51,396 nt of DNA from Dehalococcoidia bacterium. GTDB taxonomy: Bacteria; Chloroflexota; Dehalococcoidia; Lucifugimonadales; Lucifugimonadaceae. The notes beneath the pieces were generated by a model. It searched no databases. It had not been told where the DNA came from and saw only the letters and a program-made list of their open reading frames with translations. This document shows, in pieces, positions 28,082-36,828 of this stretch. Position numbers and translations under genes: made by a program. The number at the start of each line of letters is the position of its first letter. The stretch's first letter is position 1. Location: the NCBI GenBank assembly GCA_012959765.1, contig DUCO01000048.1, positions 1-51,396 on the forward strand, in the 5' to 3' direction.

Positions 28082-29086
28082 CTAGTCGTGCGGGGCGATC
28101 ATGTATTTCACGCCGACTCCGCTGGCAGAAACTTCCATTGCTTCGGCTGTATTTTCGAGCGGGAATCGACCGCTAACTACGCCTTCAAGGTTGAGTTTCG
28201 GAAGTGTTTCGAGGGCTTCGCCGAAGGCATCGCCAGCACCGAACGCGCCGCTGATGGTGATTTCCTTGTAGTGAAGATCGTAGAGATCGATTGGCAGTGC
28301 TGATCCTTGAGGGCTTACGCCAACGAGCACGAGGTTTCCGCGGGGGCGAATTAGCTTCGAAACGTTCGCTACCAGGGCCGGAACTCCAACTGCTTCTGCA
28401 CCGATCTTCACGCCGTAGCCGTTGGTTGTGTCGTTTACGAGTTCGCTTAGATCGTTTTTGGTGGGATCGTTGAGGATGTCGGCACCGAATTGTGTACCCA
28501 TTGCCAATCGCAGCGGGTTGGGTTCGGAGAGGATGATGTGCCCTGCCCCACGGAGTTTCAGTACGCCGACTGTCAGCAGACCCAGCAGTCCACCGCCCAC
28601 AACCAGGGCGTCACAGCCTTCTTCGATATCGCCGAGCATGTTGAGTGTTGAAATGACACATGCGAGAGGCTCTGCCATCGAGGCGGTCTCGGAGTCGAGG
28701 CCGTCTGGAACTATGTGTGCCTGACGTTGGTCGACGAGAACGTATTCAGCGAATCCACCAGCAAGCCGGGCTTCACGTTCGCAGTGCATTGCGCTCCATG
28801 TGAGGCAGCCCTGGCACTCTCCACACGCCGGGTTCAGTGTGCAACCGATGATCTTGCCCATCATCGAGACATCGACGCCTTCACCTATCTCAACAACTGG
28901 CCCGACGAACTCGTGGCCAAGCACTTCTGGCGGCGTTCCGGGGAACAGGCCCTGCGTCTTGTGAATATCGGTGCCGCAAATTCCAGACGAATGAACTTTG
29001 ACGATTAACTGACCCGGCCCCGGCTTGGGGTCGGGAACTGTGTCGATCGTTATTTCACTTCCACCACGCCAGGTTGCTACGCGCAT
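28082..29086 (-). CDS. Zinc-dependent alcohol/polyol dehydrogenase (threonine/sorbitol dehydrogenase-like)
   Basis: This is an MDR dehydrogenase of 334 aa from ATG 29086, which has GGAG upstream. An apparent longer N-terminus has no family similarity. Catalytic zinc ligands are in GICGTDIH and LGHEFVG. The structural-zinc cluster is intact (C-x2-C-x2-C-x7-C in CGECQGCLTWSAMHC). The Rossmann motif is VVGGGLLGLL. Family members oxidise polyols, sugar acids or threonine with NAD. It is divergent from the kinase gene. Confidence 0.9.
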   Translation of the reverse strand: MRVATWRGGSEITIDTVPDPKPGPGQLIVKVHSSGICGTDIHKTQGLFPGTPPEVLGHEFVGPVVEIGEGVDVSMMGKIIGCTLNPACGECQGCLTWSAMHCEREARLAGGFAEYVLVDQRQAHIVPDGLDSETASMAEPLACVISTLNMLGDIEEGCDALVVGGGLLGLLTVGVLKLRGAGHIILSEPNPLRLAMGTQFGADILNDPTKNDLSELVNDTTNGYGVKIGAEAVGVPALVANVSKLIRPRGNLVLVGVSPQGSALPIDLYDLHYKEITISGAFGAGDAFGEALETLPKLNLEGVVSGRFPLENTAEAMEVSASGVGVKYMIAPHD

Positions 29087-29424
29087 TTTGTCTCCGTTGG
29101 GTTTCGCTAAGGAATTTCTGAGGTCGCATGGTAATACCCACACGCTCGGACTGTTGTACTTCCCGACCCTTGCGGAGGGATCTACGGTGGGGATGCTGAG
29201 AATGGGTTCTGTTGCGTACTGGATGGAAGGCGGAGGCCCGGCGACTCGCACTGTGTGGGCGGTCGGGACAGATGCTGAATCTAGTTCAGCACGTCAGGCG
29301 AAGCGTGCGGGGCACAGCCTCTCTCTTCCCAGCATACATGCAACGAGGGTCTGGACTGCAAGTCCCATTCAGCGAGTACGTTTCGGAGACGTTTCACTTA
29401 TCACTGTTAAGACGGGAGGACGCA
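29087..29424. other. 338-nt gap between divergent genes
   Basis: No gene is seen. It holds a diverged family A repeat (TTCCCGACCCTTGCGGAGGG at about 29160-29179) and a family B hairpin (GCTGAA/TTCAGC, 29274-29290). A strong ribosome site (GGGAGGA, 29414-29420) serves the next gene. Promoters for both flanking genes must lie here, but none stands out. Confidence 0.5.
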
Positions 29425-30045
29425 ATGGCCACACCTGCCGTTGGACTTATCGGAGGCGCGCCCGGCGCTGGCAAAACGACGCTCGGGCGAGCGCTTGGAT
29501 CAAGGCTAGAGGGAATCTCGCATACCATTGACGATCTTGCGGTGGCTGCAAAAGCGATCACGACACCTGAGACTCATCCCGGTCTTCATGTCATGACACG
29601 CGCCGTGACTGGCATGAACTCAGTCGACTACTTCACTGCGAGTTCGGTCGACAAGTTGATTGCCGATGCGACTCTGCAACATGAAGCGACCTGACCCGTA
29701 GTTGAAGCAGTTGTCCGATACCGGGCATCGAACACACGGGAATCTGCAAGCGTTATAGATGGTTGGTACTTCCGACCTGAGATGGTTGCAGAACTGAACC
29801 TCGACAACGTTAAGGCGTTCTGGTTGCTGGTCGACCATGAAGTTCTGCTTGCTCGTGAACGTGCGGAAGATTTTTACAGTCGGTCGTCCAATCCGGAGTT
29901 AATGTTCGAGAATTTTTTGGGGCGCAGTTACTGGTACAACGATCTGATCCGTACCCAGGCTGAACAGTTCGGGCAGACCATCCTGTGCCAAGACGGGAGT
30001 GCTTCGGCGAAGGATCTATGTGAACTTGCTATCGGACATCTTTGA
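29425..30045 (+). pseudogene. P-loop kinase-like gene interrupted by an in-frame TGA
   Basis: The ATG at 29425 follows an excellent ribosome site. The protein begins with Walker A GLIGGAPGAGKTTLGRAL. At codon 90 there is a TGA (29692-29694), and the same frame then continues for 116 codons (PVVEAVVRYRAS, then SVIDGWYFRPEMVAEL) to TGA 30045. No frameshift is needed. The context HEAT-stop-PVVEAV suggests an ancestral Trp (TGG to TGA), which is an inference. Read through, it would be a 206-aa small-molecule or 2-phosphoglycerate-kinase-like P-loop protein. It is a recent pseudogene, a readthrough gene or a consensus error. The truncated 89-aa product would keep only the P-loop. Confidence 0.7.
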
Positions 30046-30086
30046 GATTCGGTCGGATTCCAGCCACGCGGTAATCCGTCTGGGCG

Positions 30087-30092
30087 TAGAAT
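30087..30092 (+). promoter_or_regulatory. Candidate -10 element upstream of the enolase triplet
   Basis: GCGTAGAATTTCGCCCG occurs 46 nt before the first triplet gene. Almost the same block precedes the third gene (32591-32605), followed in both cases by GGAGATGAAATGAAGATCAC at the start codon. Confidence 0.5.
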
Positions 30093-30138
30093 TTCGCCCG
30101 AAATATTAGTCAGAGTCGCCCGCGACTCCGGAGATGAA

Positions 30139-31326
30139 ATGAAGATCACTGACCTCAAAGTTGCCATTATTGGCAACGCACCTGTCGTACGAATTACAAC
30201 TGACGAAGGAATCGACGGAGTTGGCGCTGGCGAAACTGCCAAGCCGTACCTCAAGCCGATGGTCGAGTTTTATCGAGACAAGATCGTTGGCAGGGATCCG
30301 ACAGACGTCGAACGCGTGATGCTGGGTATTCGGCGAATGGGTTCGTTCAAGCCGTGGGGAACAGCCGTAAGTGCTATCGAGATGGCGTTGTGGGACATTG
30401 CGGGTAAAGCTGCCGGGTTGCCCGTTTACAAAATACTTGGTGGCAAGATTCGCGACAAAGTGCAGGTCTACAACGGCAACGTGCGGTTCAAGCGAGAGGG
30501 CAGCGAACCTGAGCACTTCGCCGCGGATATGCAGAAGATGAAGGACCACCCCTACAACTTCTCGATCATCAAACAGGCCGTTTCGTTTCACGGCGGCATG
30601 CAAAATCGGGACGACTTCTACTACGGCACGCCAGACACATCACGACGCTATCCGAACCGGGGCACTATCACTCCAAAGGGATTCAAGTATCTGCTCAAGT
30701 GCATCGAAGCCTGTCAGGACGTGCTTGGCGATGATGTCGGGCTTGCGCTCGACTGTGGGCCGGGCATGACAGTGGCTGATGCTCTAAAGCTCGCCAAAGA
30801 ACTCGAAGGATCGAACATCATGTGGCTCGAAGACATGGTGACTGGCGACTACACGCCGTACGTTCTTGCCGATCTTTACACACAGATCACGCCATACACA
30901 TCGACTCCGATCCACACCGGTGAACAAATCTACCTGCGCCAGAACTTCGTCGAACTGATCGAGCGAAACGCTGTGAACGTACTCGGTCCAGACGTTGCTG
31001 ACGTTGGTGGCATCGCCGAGATGAAGTTCATCGCTGAATACGCCGATCTTCATGGAATTCTGTTCGCACCGCACGGCACGTTTGATGGCTTGATCGGGCT
31101 CGCTGCTCAGACTCACCTCGGGGCTGTGCTACCCGATAATTTCATAGCGTTCGAACTCCCCCAGCCAGAGCCAAAATGGTGGCTCGACATCATGGACGGC
31201 GAGCGATTCGCTGTGAAAGACAGCCACATCGACGTTCCCGACACGCCGGGTCTAGGCGTGAATTTCATTCCTGAAGAGGCGAAAAAGTACCTGCGTGATG
31301 AGGACGCTGACTTCTTCGAAGACTAG
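30139..31326 (+). CDS. Enolase-superfamily (mandelate racemase-type) protein, tandem copy 1
   Basis: This 395-aa protein has the MR-subgroup layout. The capping domain (1-125) includes SAIEMALWDIAGKAAGLP. Predicted Mg ligands are Asp205 (ALDCGPG), Glu231 (WLED) and Glu262 (HTGEQ). The likely base dyad is Asp285 (GPDVADVGG) and His312 (APHGTFDG). The barrel-strand-2 position reads SIIKQAVSF, so only one Lys (Lys145) stands where KxK is usual. The reaction is probably acid-sugar dehydration or epimerisation, with unknown substrate. GGAG precedes the ATG. The next paralogue starts 8 nt after the stop. Confidence 0.88.
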   Translation: MKITDLKVAIIGNAPVVRITTDEGIDGVGAGETAKPYLKPMVEFYRDKIVGRDPTDVERVMLGIRRMGSFKPWGTAVSAIEMALWDIAGKAAGLPVYKILGGKIRDKVQVYNGNVRFKREGSEPEHFAADMQKMKDHPYNFSIIKQAVSFHGGMQNRDDFYYGTPDTSRRYPNRGTITPKGFKYLLKCIEACQDVLGDDVGLALDCGPGMTVADALKLAKELEGSNIMWLEDMVTGDYTPYVLADLYTQITPYTSTPIHTGEQIYLRQNFVELIERNAVNVLGPDVADVGGIAEMKFIAEYADLHGILFAPHGTFDGLIGLAAQTHLGAVLPDNFIAFELPQPEPKWWLDIMDGERFAVKDSHIDVPDTPGLGVNFIPEEAKKYLRDEDADFFED

Positions 31327-31334
31327 GCGACGAC

Positions 31335-32537
31335 ATGAAAATCACAGATTTAAAAGTAGCGGTCATCGGGAACGCCCCTATAGTCAGAATCACCACCGAC
31401 GAAGGCATCGATGGCGTCGGTGCTGGTCAGTCGAGCAAGCCCTACCTCAAGCCGATGTTCGAGTTCTACAGGGACATGATTGTCGGCAGGGATCCCACCG
31501 ACGTTGAACGGGTAATGCTGGGCATTCGTCGAATGGGTGCGTTCAAGCCGTGGGGTACCGCTGTCAGCGCTATCGAGATGGCGCTGTGGGACATCGCGGG
31601 TAAAGCCGCCGGGCTTCCCGCCTACAAGCTGCTCGGCGGCAAGGTGCGAGACAGGGTTCAGGTTTACAACGGTGTTATCCGCTACGAACGGAACGGCAAC
31701 GAGCCTGAGCACTACGCCGAAAACATGCAGAAGATGATGGATCATCCGTACAATTTTTCGATCATTAAGCAGGCGATTTCGTTCCACGGCAAGATGGAGC
31801 ACGATCGTGACGACTTCTACTTTGGAGATCCCGTATTTGTCGATCGCCACCCCGGTCACCCGAACCGAGGATTGATAACGCCTAAGGGCTTCAAGTACAT
31901 GATGAAGTGCATAGAGGCGATGCTCGATGTGGTTGGAGATGACGTTGGACTGGCTCTCGATTGTGGTCCGGGCATGACGGTTTCCGACGCGCTCAAGCTT
32001 GCGAAAGAGCTTGAAGGCGCGAACATCATGTGGCTCGAAGACATGATTACCGGAGACTTCAATCCGTACGTACTTGCCGATCTCTACACACAGGTCACTC
32101 CATACACTTCAACACCCATTCATACCGGTGAACAGATTTACCTACGCCAGAACTTCGTTGAGCTGATCGAGCGAAACGCTGTAAACGTACTGGGTCCCGA
32201 TGTTGCCGATGTGGGTGGTATCTCGGAGATGAAGTTCATAGCTGAGTACGCCGATCTACACGGCATTCTGTTCGCCCCTCACGGTATCTTCGGCGGTCTG
32301 ATTGGCCTGGCTGCGCAGACTCATTTGGGAGCGGTGTTGCCGAACAATTTAATAGCGTTCGAACTGCCACAGGCCAGACCGGAATGGTGGCTCGACATTA
32401 TGGAGGGCGGCGAGTCGTTCGCGGTCAAGGACAGTCATGTCAATGTTCCAGATACGCCAGGTCTGGGTGTTTCTTTCATTCCCGAGGAAGCTAAAAAGTA
32501 TCTGCGTGAAGAGGAAGCTGACTTCTTCGACGACTAG
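31335..32537 (+). CDS. Enolase-superfamily (mandelate racemase-type) protein, tandem copy 2
   Basis: This 400-aa product is very similar to copy 1 along its whole length, roughly three quarters identical by eye, with a small insertion near residue 165 (a His/Pro-rich loop, DRHPGHPNRG). The same predicted ligands are kept (ALDCGPG, WLEDM, HTGEQ, GPDVADVGG, APHGIFGG), as is the single Lys in SIIKQAISF. No good ribosome site precedes the ATG, so it probably depends on translation of copy 1 just upstream. The changed loop near the active-site lid suggests a shifted substrate range rather than pure redundancy (inference). Confidence 0.88.
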   Translation: MKITDLKVAVIGNAPIVRITTDEGIDGVGAGQSSKPYLKPMFEFYRDMIVGRDPTDVERVMLGIRRMGAFKPWGTAVSAIEMALWDIAGKAAGLPAYKLLGGKVRDRVQVYNGVIRYERNGNEPEHYAENMQKMMDHPYNFSIIKQAISFHGKMEHDRDDFYFGDPVFVDRHPGHPNRGLITPKGFKYMMKCIEAMLDVVGDDVGLALDCGPGMTVSDALKLAKELEGANIMWLEDMITGDFNPYVLADLYTQVTPYTSTPIHTGEQIYLRQNFVELIERNAVNVLGPDVADVGGISEMKFIAEYADLHGILFAPHGIFGGLIGLAAQTHLGAVLPNNLIAFELPQARPEWWLDIMEGGESFAVKDSHVNVPDTPGLGVSFIPEEAKKYLREEEADFFDD

Positions 32538-32592
32538 GCTCAGTTTTTTCAAATCGCATCACATTGCAACAGATTCTCGAATGATCTGAGCG

Positions 32593-32598
32593 TAGAAT
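32593..32598 (+). promoter_or_regulatory. Candidate -10 element of tandem copy 3
   Basis: GCGTAGAATCTCGCCCG lies 50 nt before the third gene and repeats the block upstream of the first gene. Copy 3 therefore seems to have been duplicated with its promoter and can be expressed separately. Confidence 0.5.
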
Positions 32599-32647
32599 CT
32601 CGCCCGGTAGATAATTAATTGTCGCCTCGCGACCCGACGGAGATGAA

Positions 32648-33850
32648 ATGAAGATCACGGACGTTAAGTACGCAACAATCGGAAATCACCCCGTTATACG
32701 AATCACCACGGATGAAGGAATAGACGGGATTGGCGGAGCCGAGCAGTCTCGGAACCAGCCGTACTTCAAGCCTCAGATCGAGTACTACAAGAACATGATC
32801 GTCGGGCTCGACCCGACCGACGTCGAACGGGTGCTCCTAAGGATCAGGCGCGTCGGAGCGTTCAAGCCATGGGGATCTGGCGTAAGTGCCATCGAAGTAG
32901 CGCTTTGGGACATCGCGGGTAAAGCCCTTGGCGCACCCGTTCACAAGCTTCTGGGCGGAAAGATTCGAGACAAAGTACGGGTCTACAACGGAAACTTCAG
33001 AACCGGATTCGACGGCTACCAGCCGGAAGATTTCGCAGAAAACATGAAGTGGATGAAGGCGTTGCCGCAGAACTTCTCGATCATCAAGCAGGGAATAGCG
33101 TTCCACGGGTCGCCGATGGTCAAGCACATGCCCGATTTTCACTATGGCGAATATGTAGCCGACGGCATGTACGGAAACCGAGGGGTGATGACCGAGAAGG
33201 GCTTCAACATCACCGTTGACGCGGTGATCGCGATGAAAGAGGTGCTTGGTGATGAGGTTGGCCTTGCACTCGACTGTGGACCCGGCATGACGGCGTCCGA
33301 CACGCTTCGCCTCGCCAAGGCACTCGAGCCGTATCACTTGATGTGGATGGAGGACACGATCACGGGCGACTACACGCCGTACGTGCACCCCGACTACTTC
33401 CTGCAGGTGACTCCGTACACCTCAACACCGATCCACACCGGCGAGCAGGTTTATCTGCGACACGGGTTCAAGGACCTAATCGAAAAGCATGCTATCGACG
33501 TTGTGGGTCCCGACCCGTTCGATGTTGGTGGAATTTCCGAGCTTAAGTGGATTTGCGAGTTCGCTGATCTTCACAACATCCAGATGGCTCCGCATGGAAC
33601 AGCCGACGGATTGATCGGTGTCGCCGCCCTTACGCAGGTCTGCGCAACACTACCCGATAACTTCATTGCGTTTGAACTGCCCTCTGGCAAACCCGAGTGG
33701 TGGTGGGACATTCTCGAAGGTATCGAGGATTTCAAGGTGACCGATAGCCACATCACTGTTCCCGAAACTCCGGGGCTGGGTATCAGCTTCCGTGTGGACG
33801 AAACAAAGCAGTACCTCAAGGAAGAGGACGCCGGGTTCTTCGATGATTAG
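32648..33850 (+). CDS. Enolase-superfamily (mandelate racemase-type) protein, tandem copy 3
   Basis: This 400-aa protein is more distant from copies 1 and 2 but collinear with them. Ligands are in ALDCGPG, WMEDT and HTGEQ, and the dyad is in GPDPFDVGG and APHGTADG. Lys in SIIKQGIAF again stands without its KxK partner. The acidic C-terminal end (DAGFFDD) is shared by all three. It has its own ribosome site (GGAG) and promoter block. A bidirectional terminator follows. Confidence 0.88.
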   Translation: MKITDVKYATIGNHPVIRITTDEGIDGIGGAEQSRNQPYFKPQIEYYKNMIVGLDPTDVERVLLRIRRVGAFKPWGSGVSAIEVALWDIAGKALGAPVHKLLGGKIRDKVRVYNGNFRTGFDGYQPEDFAENMKWMKALPQNFSIIKQGIAFHGSPMVKHMPDFHYGEYVADGMYGNRGVMTEKGFNITVDAVIAMKEVLGDEVGLALDCGPGMTASDTLRLAKALEPYHLMWMEDTITGDYTPYVHPDYFLQVTPYTSTPIHTGEQVYLRHGFKDLIEKHAIDVVGPDPFDVGGISELKWICEFADLHNIQMAPHGTADGLIGVAALTQVCATLPDNFIAFELPSGKPEWWWDILEGIEDFKVTDSHITVPETPGLGISFRVDETKQYLKEEDAGFFDD

Positions 33851-33873
33851 TCGTTGCCAATCGTATAAACCAA

Positions 33874-33910
33874 AAAACGCCCTGGAGGAACAGTTCCACC
33901 GGGGCGTTTT
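33874..33910. terminator. Bidirectional rho-independent terminator
   Basis: AAAACGCCC pairs with GGGCGTTTT, with an additional partly paired GGAGGAA/TTCCACC inner stem. T tracts exist on both strands. It separates the convergent enolase copy 3 and hydroxyacid dehydrogenase genes. Confidence 0.85.
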
Positions 33911-33931
33911 GTTGATGTCGAACAGTGGCCG

Positions 33932-34921
33932 TTAGCTCTTGATACGAGCGTTTCCTGCGATCTCGGATTGGTTTACGCAGTATGGCGGCCAGTCGCCTGC
34001 GATTCCGGCGAGGACGTTTTCTACGCACATCATTGCCATCTTCATTCGGGTGTCGCCGGTCGCACTGGCGACGTGGGGCATGATGAGACAGTTGTCGAGG
34101 GTGAGCAGCGGGTGGTCGGATGGGATTGGTTCGGGCACTGTGACATCCAGTGCTGCACCGGCGATTTCGCCAGATTTCAGTGCTTCGTAGAGGGCATCCT
34201 GATCGACAACAGGCCCGCGGGTCGTGTTGATCAGAATTGCCGACTTCTTCATCAGCTTGAACTGATCGGTGCTCATGAGATTCGTGGTCTCAGGCGTCAG
34301 GGGATTGTGCAGCGAAACGTAGTCGGAGCGTTCAAGTAGCTCTTCAAGCGAGTCGACGTATGTGGCACCGAACTCTTCTTCTCGCTTGTTCCGGTTGAAG
34401 TAGAGCACGTTCATGTTGAATCCGGCGGCACGTTTCGCCATCTCGGACCCGATATTGCCCATGCCGACGATTCCGAGTGTCTTATGATGAATGTCGGTTG
34501 CCAGATATCCGAGAGGATCGAAATCACCCCACTCACCACGCTTGACCATCGCGGGCAGATCATGTGTTCGACGTGCCATCGCTGCCAGCAAAGCGAACGC
34601 TTCGTCGGCAGTGCTCTCAGAAAGAATGCCCGGTGTGTTGCCGACTGCGATCCCTCGGGCATTTGCGTCGATAATGTTGATGTTGTCGTAGCCAACGCCA
34701 AACTCGGCGATCACCTTCAGGTTCGGTGCGGCGTCCATCACTTCAGCATCAACCTGGTTGGTGATGTGAGCGTAGAGACCGTCGATATCGGCGACTGCCG
34801 CAATCAGATCCTCTTTGGTCGGCGAATCATCACCTTCCCAGATCACCACTTCTGCGCCACTCGCACGTAGTGCTGCTGCTGCTTCTGGGAATGTTCGTCG
34901 AGTTACAAGGATCTTTGACAT
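33932..34921 (-). CDS. D-isomer-specific 2-hydroxyacid dehydrogenase (glyoxylate/hydroxypyruvate reductase-like)
   Basis: This 329-aa NAD(P)-dependent enzyme reduces 2-keto acids to D-2-hydroxy acids, or the reverse. EFGVGYDNI is the substrate-loop segment, and TLGIVGMGNIGSEMAKRA is the Rossmann motif. The catalytic Arg is in NTTRGPVVD, the Glu in DVTVPEP and the His in MPHVASATG. I start it at ATG 34921, where the family similarity begins (MSKILVTRRTF). Next to the enolase triplet, it could handle their keto-acid products (inference). Confidence 0.9.
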   Translation of the reverse strand: MSKILVTRRTFPEAAAALRASGAEVVIWEGDDSPTKEDLIAAVADIDGLYAHITNQVDAEVMDAAPNLKVIAEFGVGYDNINIIDANARGIAVGNTPGILSESTADEAFALLAAMARRTHDLPAMVKRGEWGDFDPLGYLATDIHHKTLGIVGMGNIGSEMAKRAAGFNMNVLYFNRNKREEEFGATYVDSLEELLERSDYVSLHNPLTPETTNLMSTDQFKLMKKSAILINTTRGPVVDQDALYEALKSGEIAGAALDVTVPEPIPSDHPLLTLDNCLIMPHVASATGDTRMKMAMMCVENVLAGIAGDWPPYCVNQSEIAGNARIKS

Positions 34922-35099
34922 GTTTTCTCTTCGGCTTGAACGATAGCGGTAAACAGGCAGCAACTATGCAATGGCGCCACGGTTACCGCAAGTCCCAGCA
35001 GTGCCAGAAAGCTCGCGCGGATGCTGATTTGAAAAATGACAGGGTAAGAAGATGGGAGTCGAACCCGACGAAGATCAGATTCCCGCTGGACTTCCCGCT

Positions 35100-35551
35100 C
35101 TATCTAGGTTTGCTGGCGAAGAGCACCCCTGCTCGCCCGTCGCCGACATTCGTGCTCTTGCTCACCTGCAATCCCGCGTCGATTACCCATTTCTCGATGT
35201 TGCTGACCGAATGCGGTTCAGCGGAGCCGGTGCGAGACGCCAAACTCAGGGAGTAGAGGGCGAACGAAATTGCGGATTCCTCTGGATCGCCGGGCCATGC
35301 GTCGATCACTAACAGATCACCTCCAGGTGCTACGGTTTTAGCAGCTACTTGAATAAGAGCGTTGGCTCTCTCCGGTGTTTCGAGTCGAAGGAGGATATCG
35401 AAACAGTTTCGATCGTGCAGATCGTTCTATCTCAAAGACGTCTTGTACCGTGATACTCTGCCGCAGTTGTCCAAAAAGTCTCTCGGTTTTGTGCTTCCAA
35501 TGATCCGAGTAATTCACCCATAGCTTCTCGCGACGAGCTTTCTGAGGACAT
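35100..35551 (-). pseudogene. Remnant of a SAM-dependent O-methyltransferase
   Basis: The sense strand from 35426 to the TAG at 35102-35100 reads as the C-terminal part of a class I O-methyltransferase: NDLHDRNCFDILLRLETPER, then APGGDLLVIDAWPGD, SLASRTGSAEPHSV and a final GDGRAGVLFASKPR. Upstream, in another frame, ATG 35551 opens a 39-codon piece (MSSESSSREAMGELLGSLEA and on) ending in TGA at 35432. The central SAM-binding fold is missing between the two. This looks like an internal deletion with a frameshift, leaving both ends. That the N-terminal piece belongs to the same gene is an inference. The remnant abuts the tRNA-Leu gene. Confidence 0.55.
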
Positions 35552-35589
35552 CGTGATTTCGAATAATGCCTTATCTCAAGAACAATCCT

Positions 35590-35675
35590 TGGTGGGGAAG
35601 GTGGGATTCGAACCCACACGCCTGTTAAGGCACATGCTCCTAAGGCATGCGCGTCTGCCATTTCGCCACTCCCCC
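35590..35675 (-). tRNA. tRNA-Leu (anticodon UAG)
   Basis: The acceptor strands GGGGGAG and CTTCCCC pair, with discriminator A and an encoded CCA. The anticodon arm is CATGC-CTTAGGA-GCATG, with anticodon TAG at 35642-35640. A long variable arm, typical of Leu, follows, then T-arm GTGGG-TTCGAAT-CCCAC. Without CCA it ends at 35593. Confidence 0.97.
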
Positions 35676-35734
35676 ACGGGTGATTCGCGATTCGCGGACA
35701 GCTATCTATTGTAGGCAGTGATATGGGCTTTGGG

Positions 35735-36664
35735 CTAGCTCCGTTGTTCCCAACCAGATGACAATTTTTGCCATCGGGCGTGCAGGTCGTCGACCGTGGC
35801 TTCAGTTACTCCCAGCGGTTCTGAAACCATTTCGAGATTCGACTTCATGTGCTGGGGTCGCTGGGTTCCGACGATCGTTACATCGACCTCCGGGTGAGCG
35901 AATGTGAATCCAAGGGCAAGTCGGATGCGGTCATTCGGGTCGTCAGCCAGCGGTCCTTCAGCTCTCATCACACCGGCTCTTCGGAAGTACTCCTCGGTGT
36001 AGTCGGAGAGGTGGCTGTATGGCTTGGGATCAGCTTCGGCGCCCCAGACGGCGTTGCAGATTGGACGTTTGATTATCAGGCCCATGTCCCGCTCTTCTAC
36101 ATCGGCAAAGAGGTTCGTTCGTGCCGACTGGTCGACGAGGTTGAAGCTGGTCTGCAGTGTGTCGAACAGTCCGCTTGTGACTGCCCACTTGGCGTTTTCG
36201 TTATCGCCGCTGTAGCCGATGTAGCGGGTTTTACCTGCTGCGCGGGCGTCTTGAAGCGCACGAATCGCATCACCTCGTTCGAGGATTTCGACGGTGCAGG
36301 AATGGAGCTGGACGAGATCAACATGGTCGGTCTTCATGAGTTTGAGTGAACGGTCGATCGATGAGATGATTAGGTCGTAGGTCCAGTCTTCACCTTCGCC
36401 TCTTGGCAGGAAGTGGCCCGCTTTGGTTGCGAGCACAAACTCGTCACGACGTTCTGACGCCACGATTCCGAGTAGCTCTTCGCTGATGCCGTAGCAAGCC
36501 GCGGTATCGAGGAAGTTCACACCGCTATCGAGTGCCTGATCGATCACGTCTTTGACTTGATCGACGTCGGTCATTTCGAGATTAAACCCGACTTCCGAAA
36601 GTCCAATCCCGAGCCGACCTACTCTGAGTTCTGTCTTGCCGAGCCGTTTGGTTTCCATTGCCAT
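35735..36664 (-). CDS. Aldo/keto reductase
   Basis: This 309-aa TIM-barrel NADPH-dependent reductase has the four catalytic residues visible: Asp and Tyr in FLDTAACYG, Lys in LATKAGH and His in VQLHS. The cofactor-binding end includes VTIVGTQRPQH. It belongs to the Tas/YajO-like group that often accompanies sugar catabolism. The N-terminus METKRLGKTELRVGRLGIGL is typical. It is divergent from the sulfatase gene. Confidence 0.92.
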   Translation of the reverse strand: MAMETKRLGKTELRVGRLGIGLSEVGFNLEMTDVDQVKDVIDQALDSGVNFLDTAACYGISEELLGIVASERRDEFVLATKAGHFLPRGEGEDWTYDLIISSIDRSLKLMKTDHVDLVQLHSCTVEILERGDAIRALQDARAAGKTRYIGYSGDNENAKWAVTSGLFDTLQTSFNLVDQSARTNLFADVEERDMGLIIKRPICNAVWGAEADPKPYSHLSDYTEEYFRRAGVMRAEGPLADDPNDRIRLALGFTFAHPEVDVTIVGTQRPQHMKSNLEMVSEPLGVTEATVDDLHARWQKLSSGWEQRS

Positions 36665-36828
36665 GCGATTAGCAGCCTTTCAATCGAAATCGTTCAAATA
36701 TGGCGACCACGATACCTGTTCAACGTGAATATCGACATACGCGACGAATACCCGGTGATTGAATGTTGTTATGTTTCGTGCCACATACAGTGTCGTGTCT
36801 TTAATTAATGTGAACCGAGGTTCTTTCC

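Noticed and set aside
29087..29251. Longer N-terminus for the zinc dehydrogenase
   Set aside because: The extension has no family similarity, and ATG 29086 has a good ribosome site.
35054..35069. tRNA T-arm-like sequence (GGGTTCGACTCCC on the minus strand)
   Set aside because: Only three T-stem pairs form, and no acceptor or anticodon arm can be found within 100 nt. It is at most a relic.
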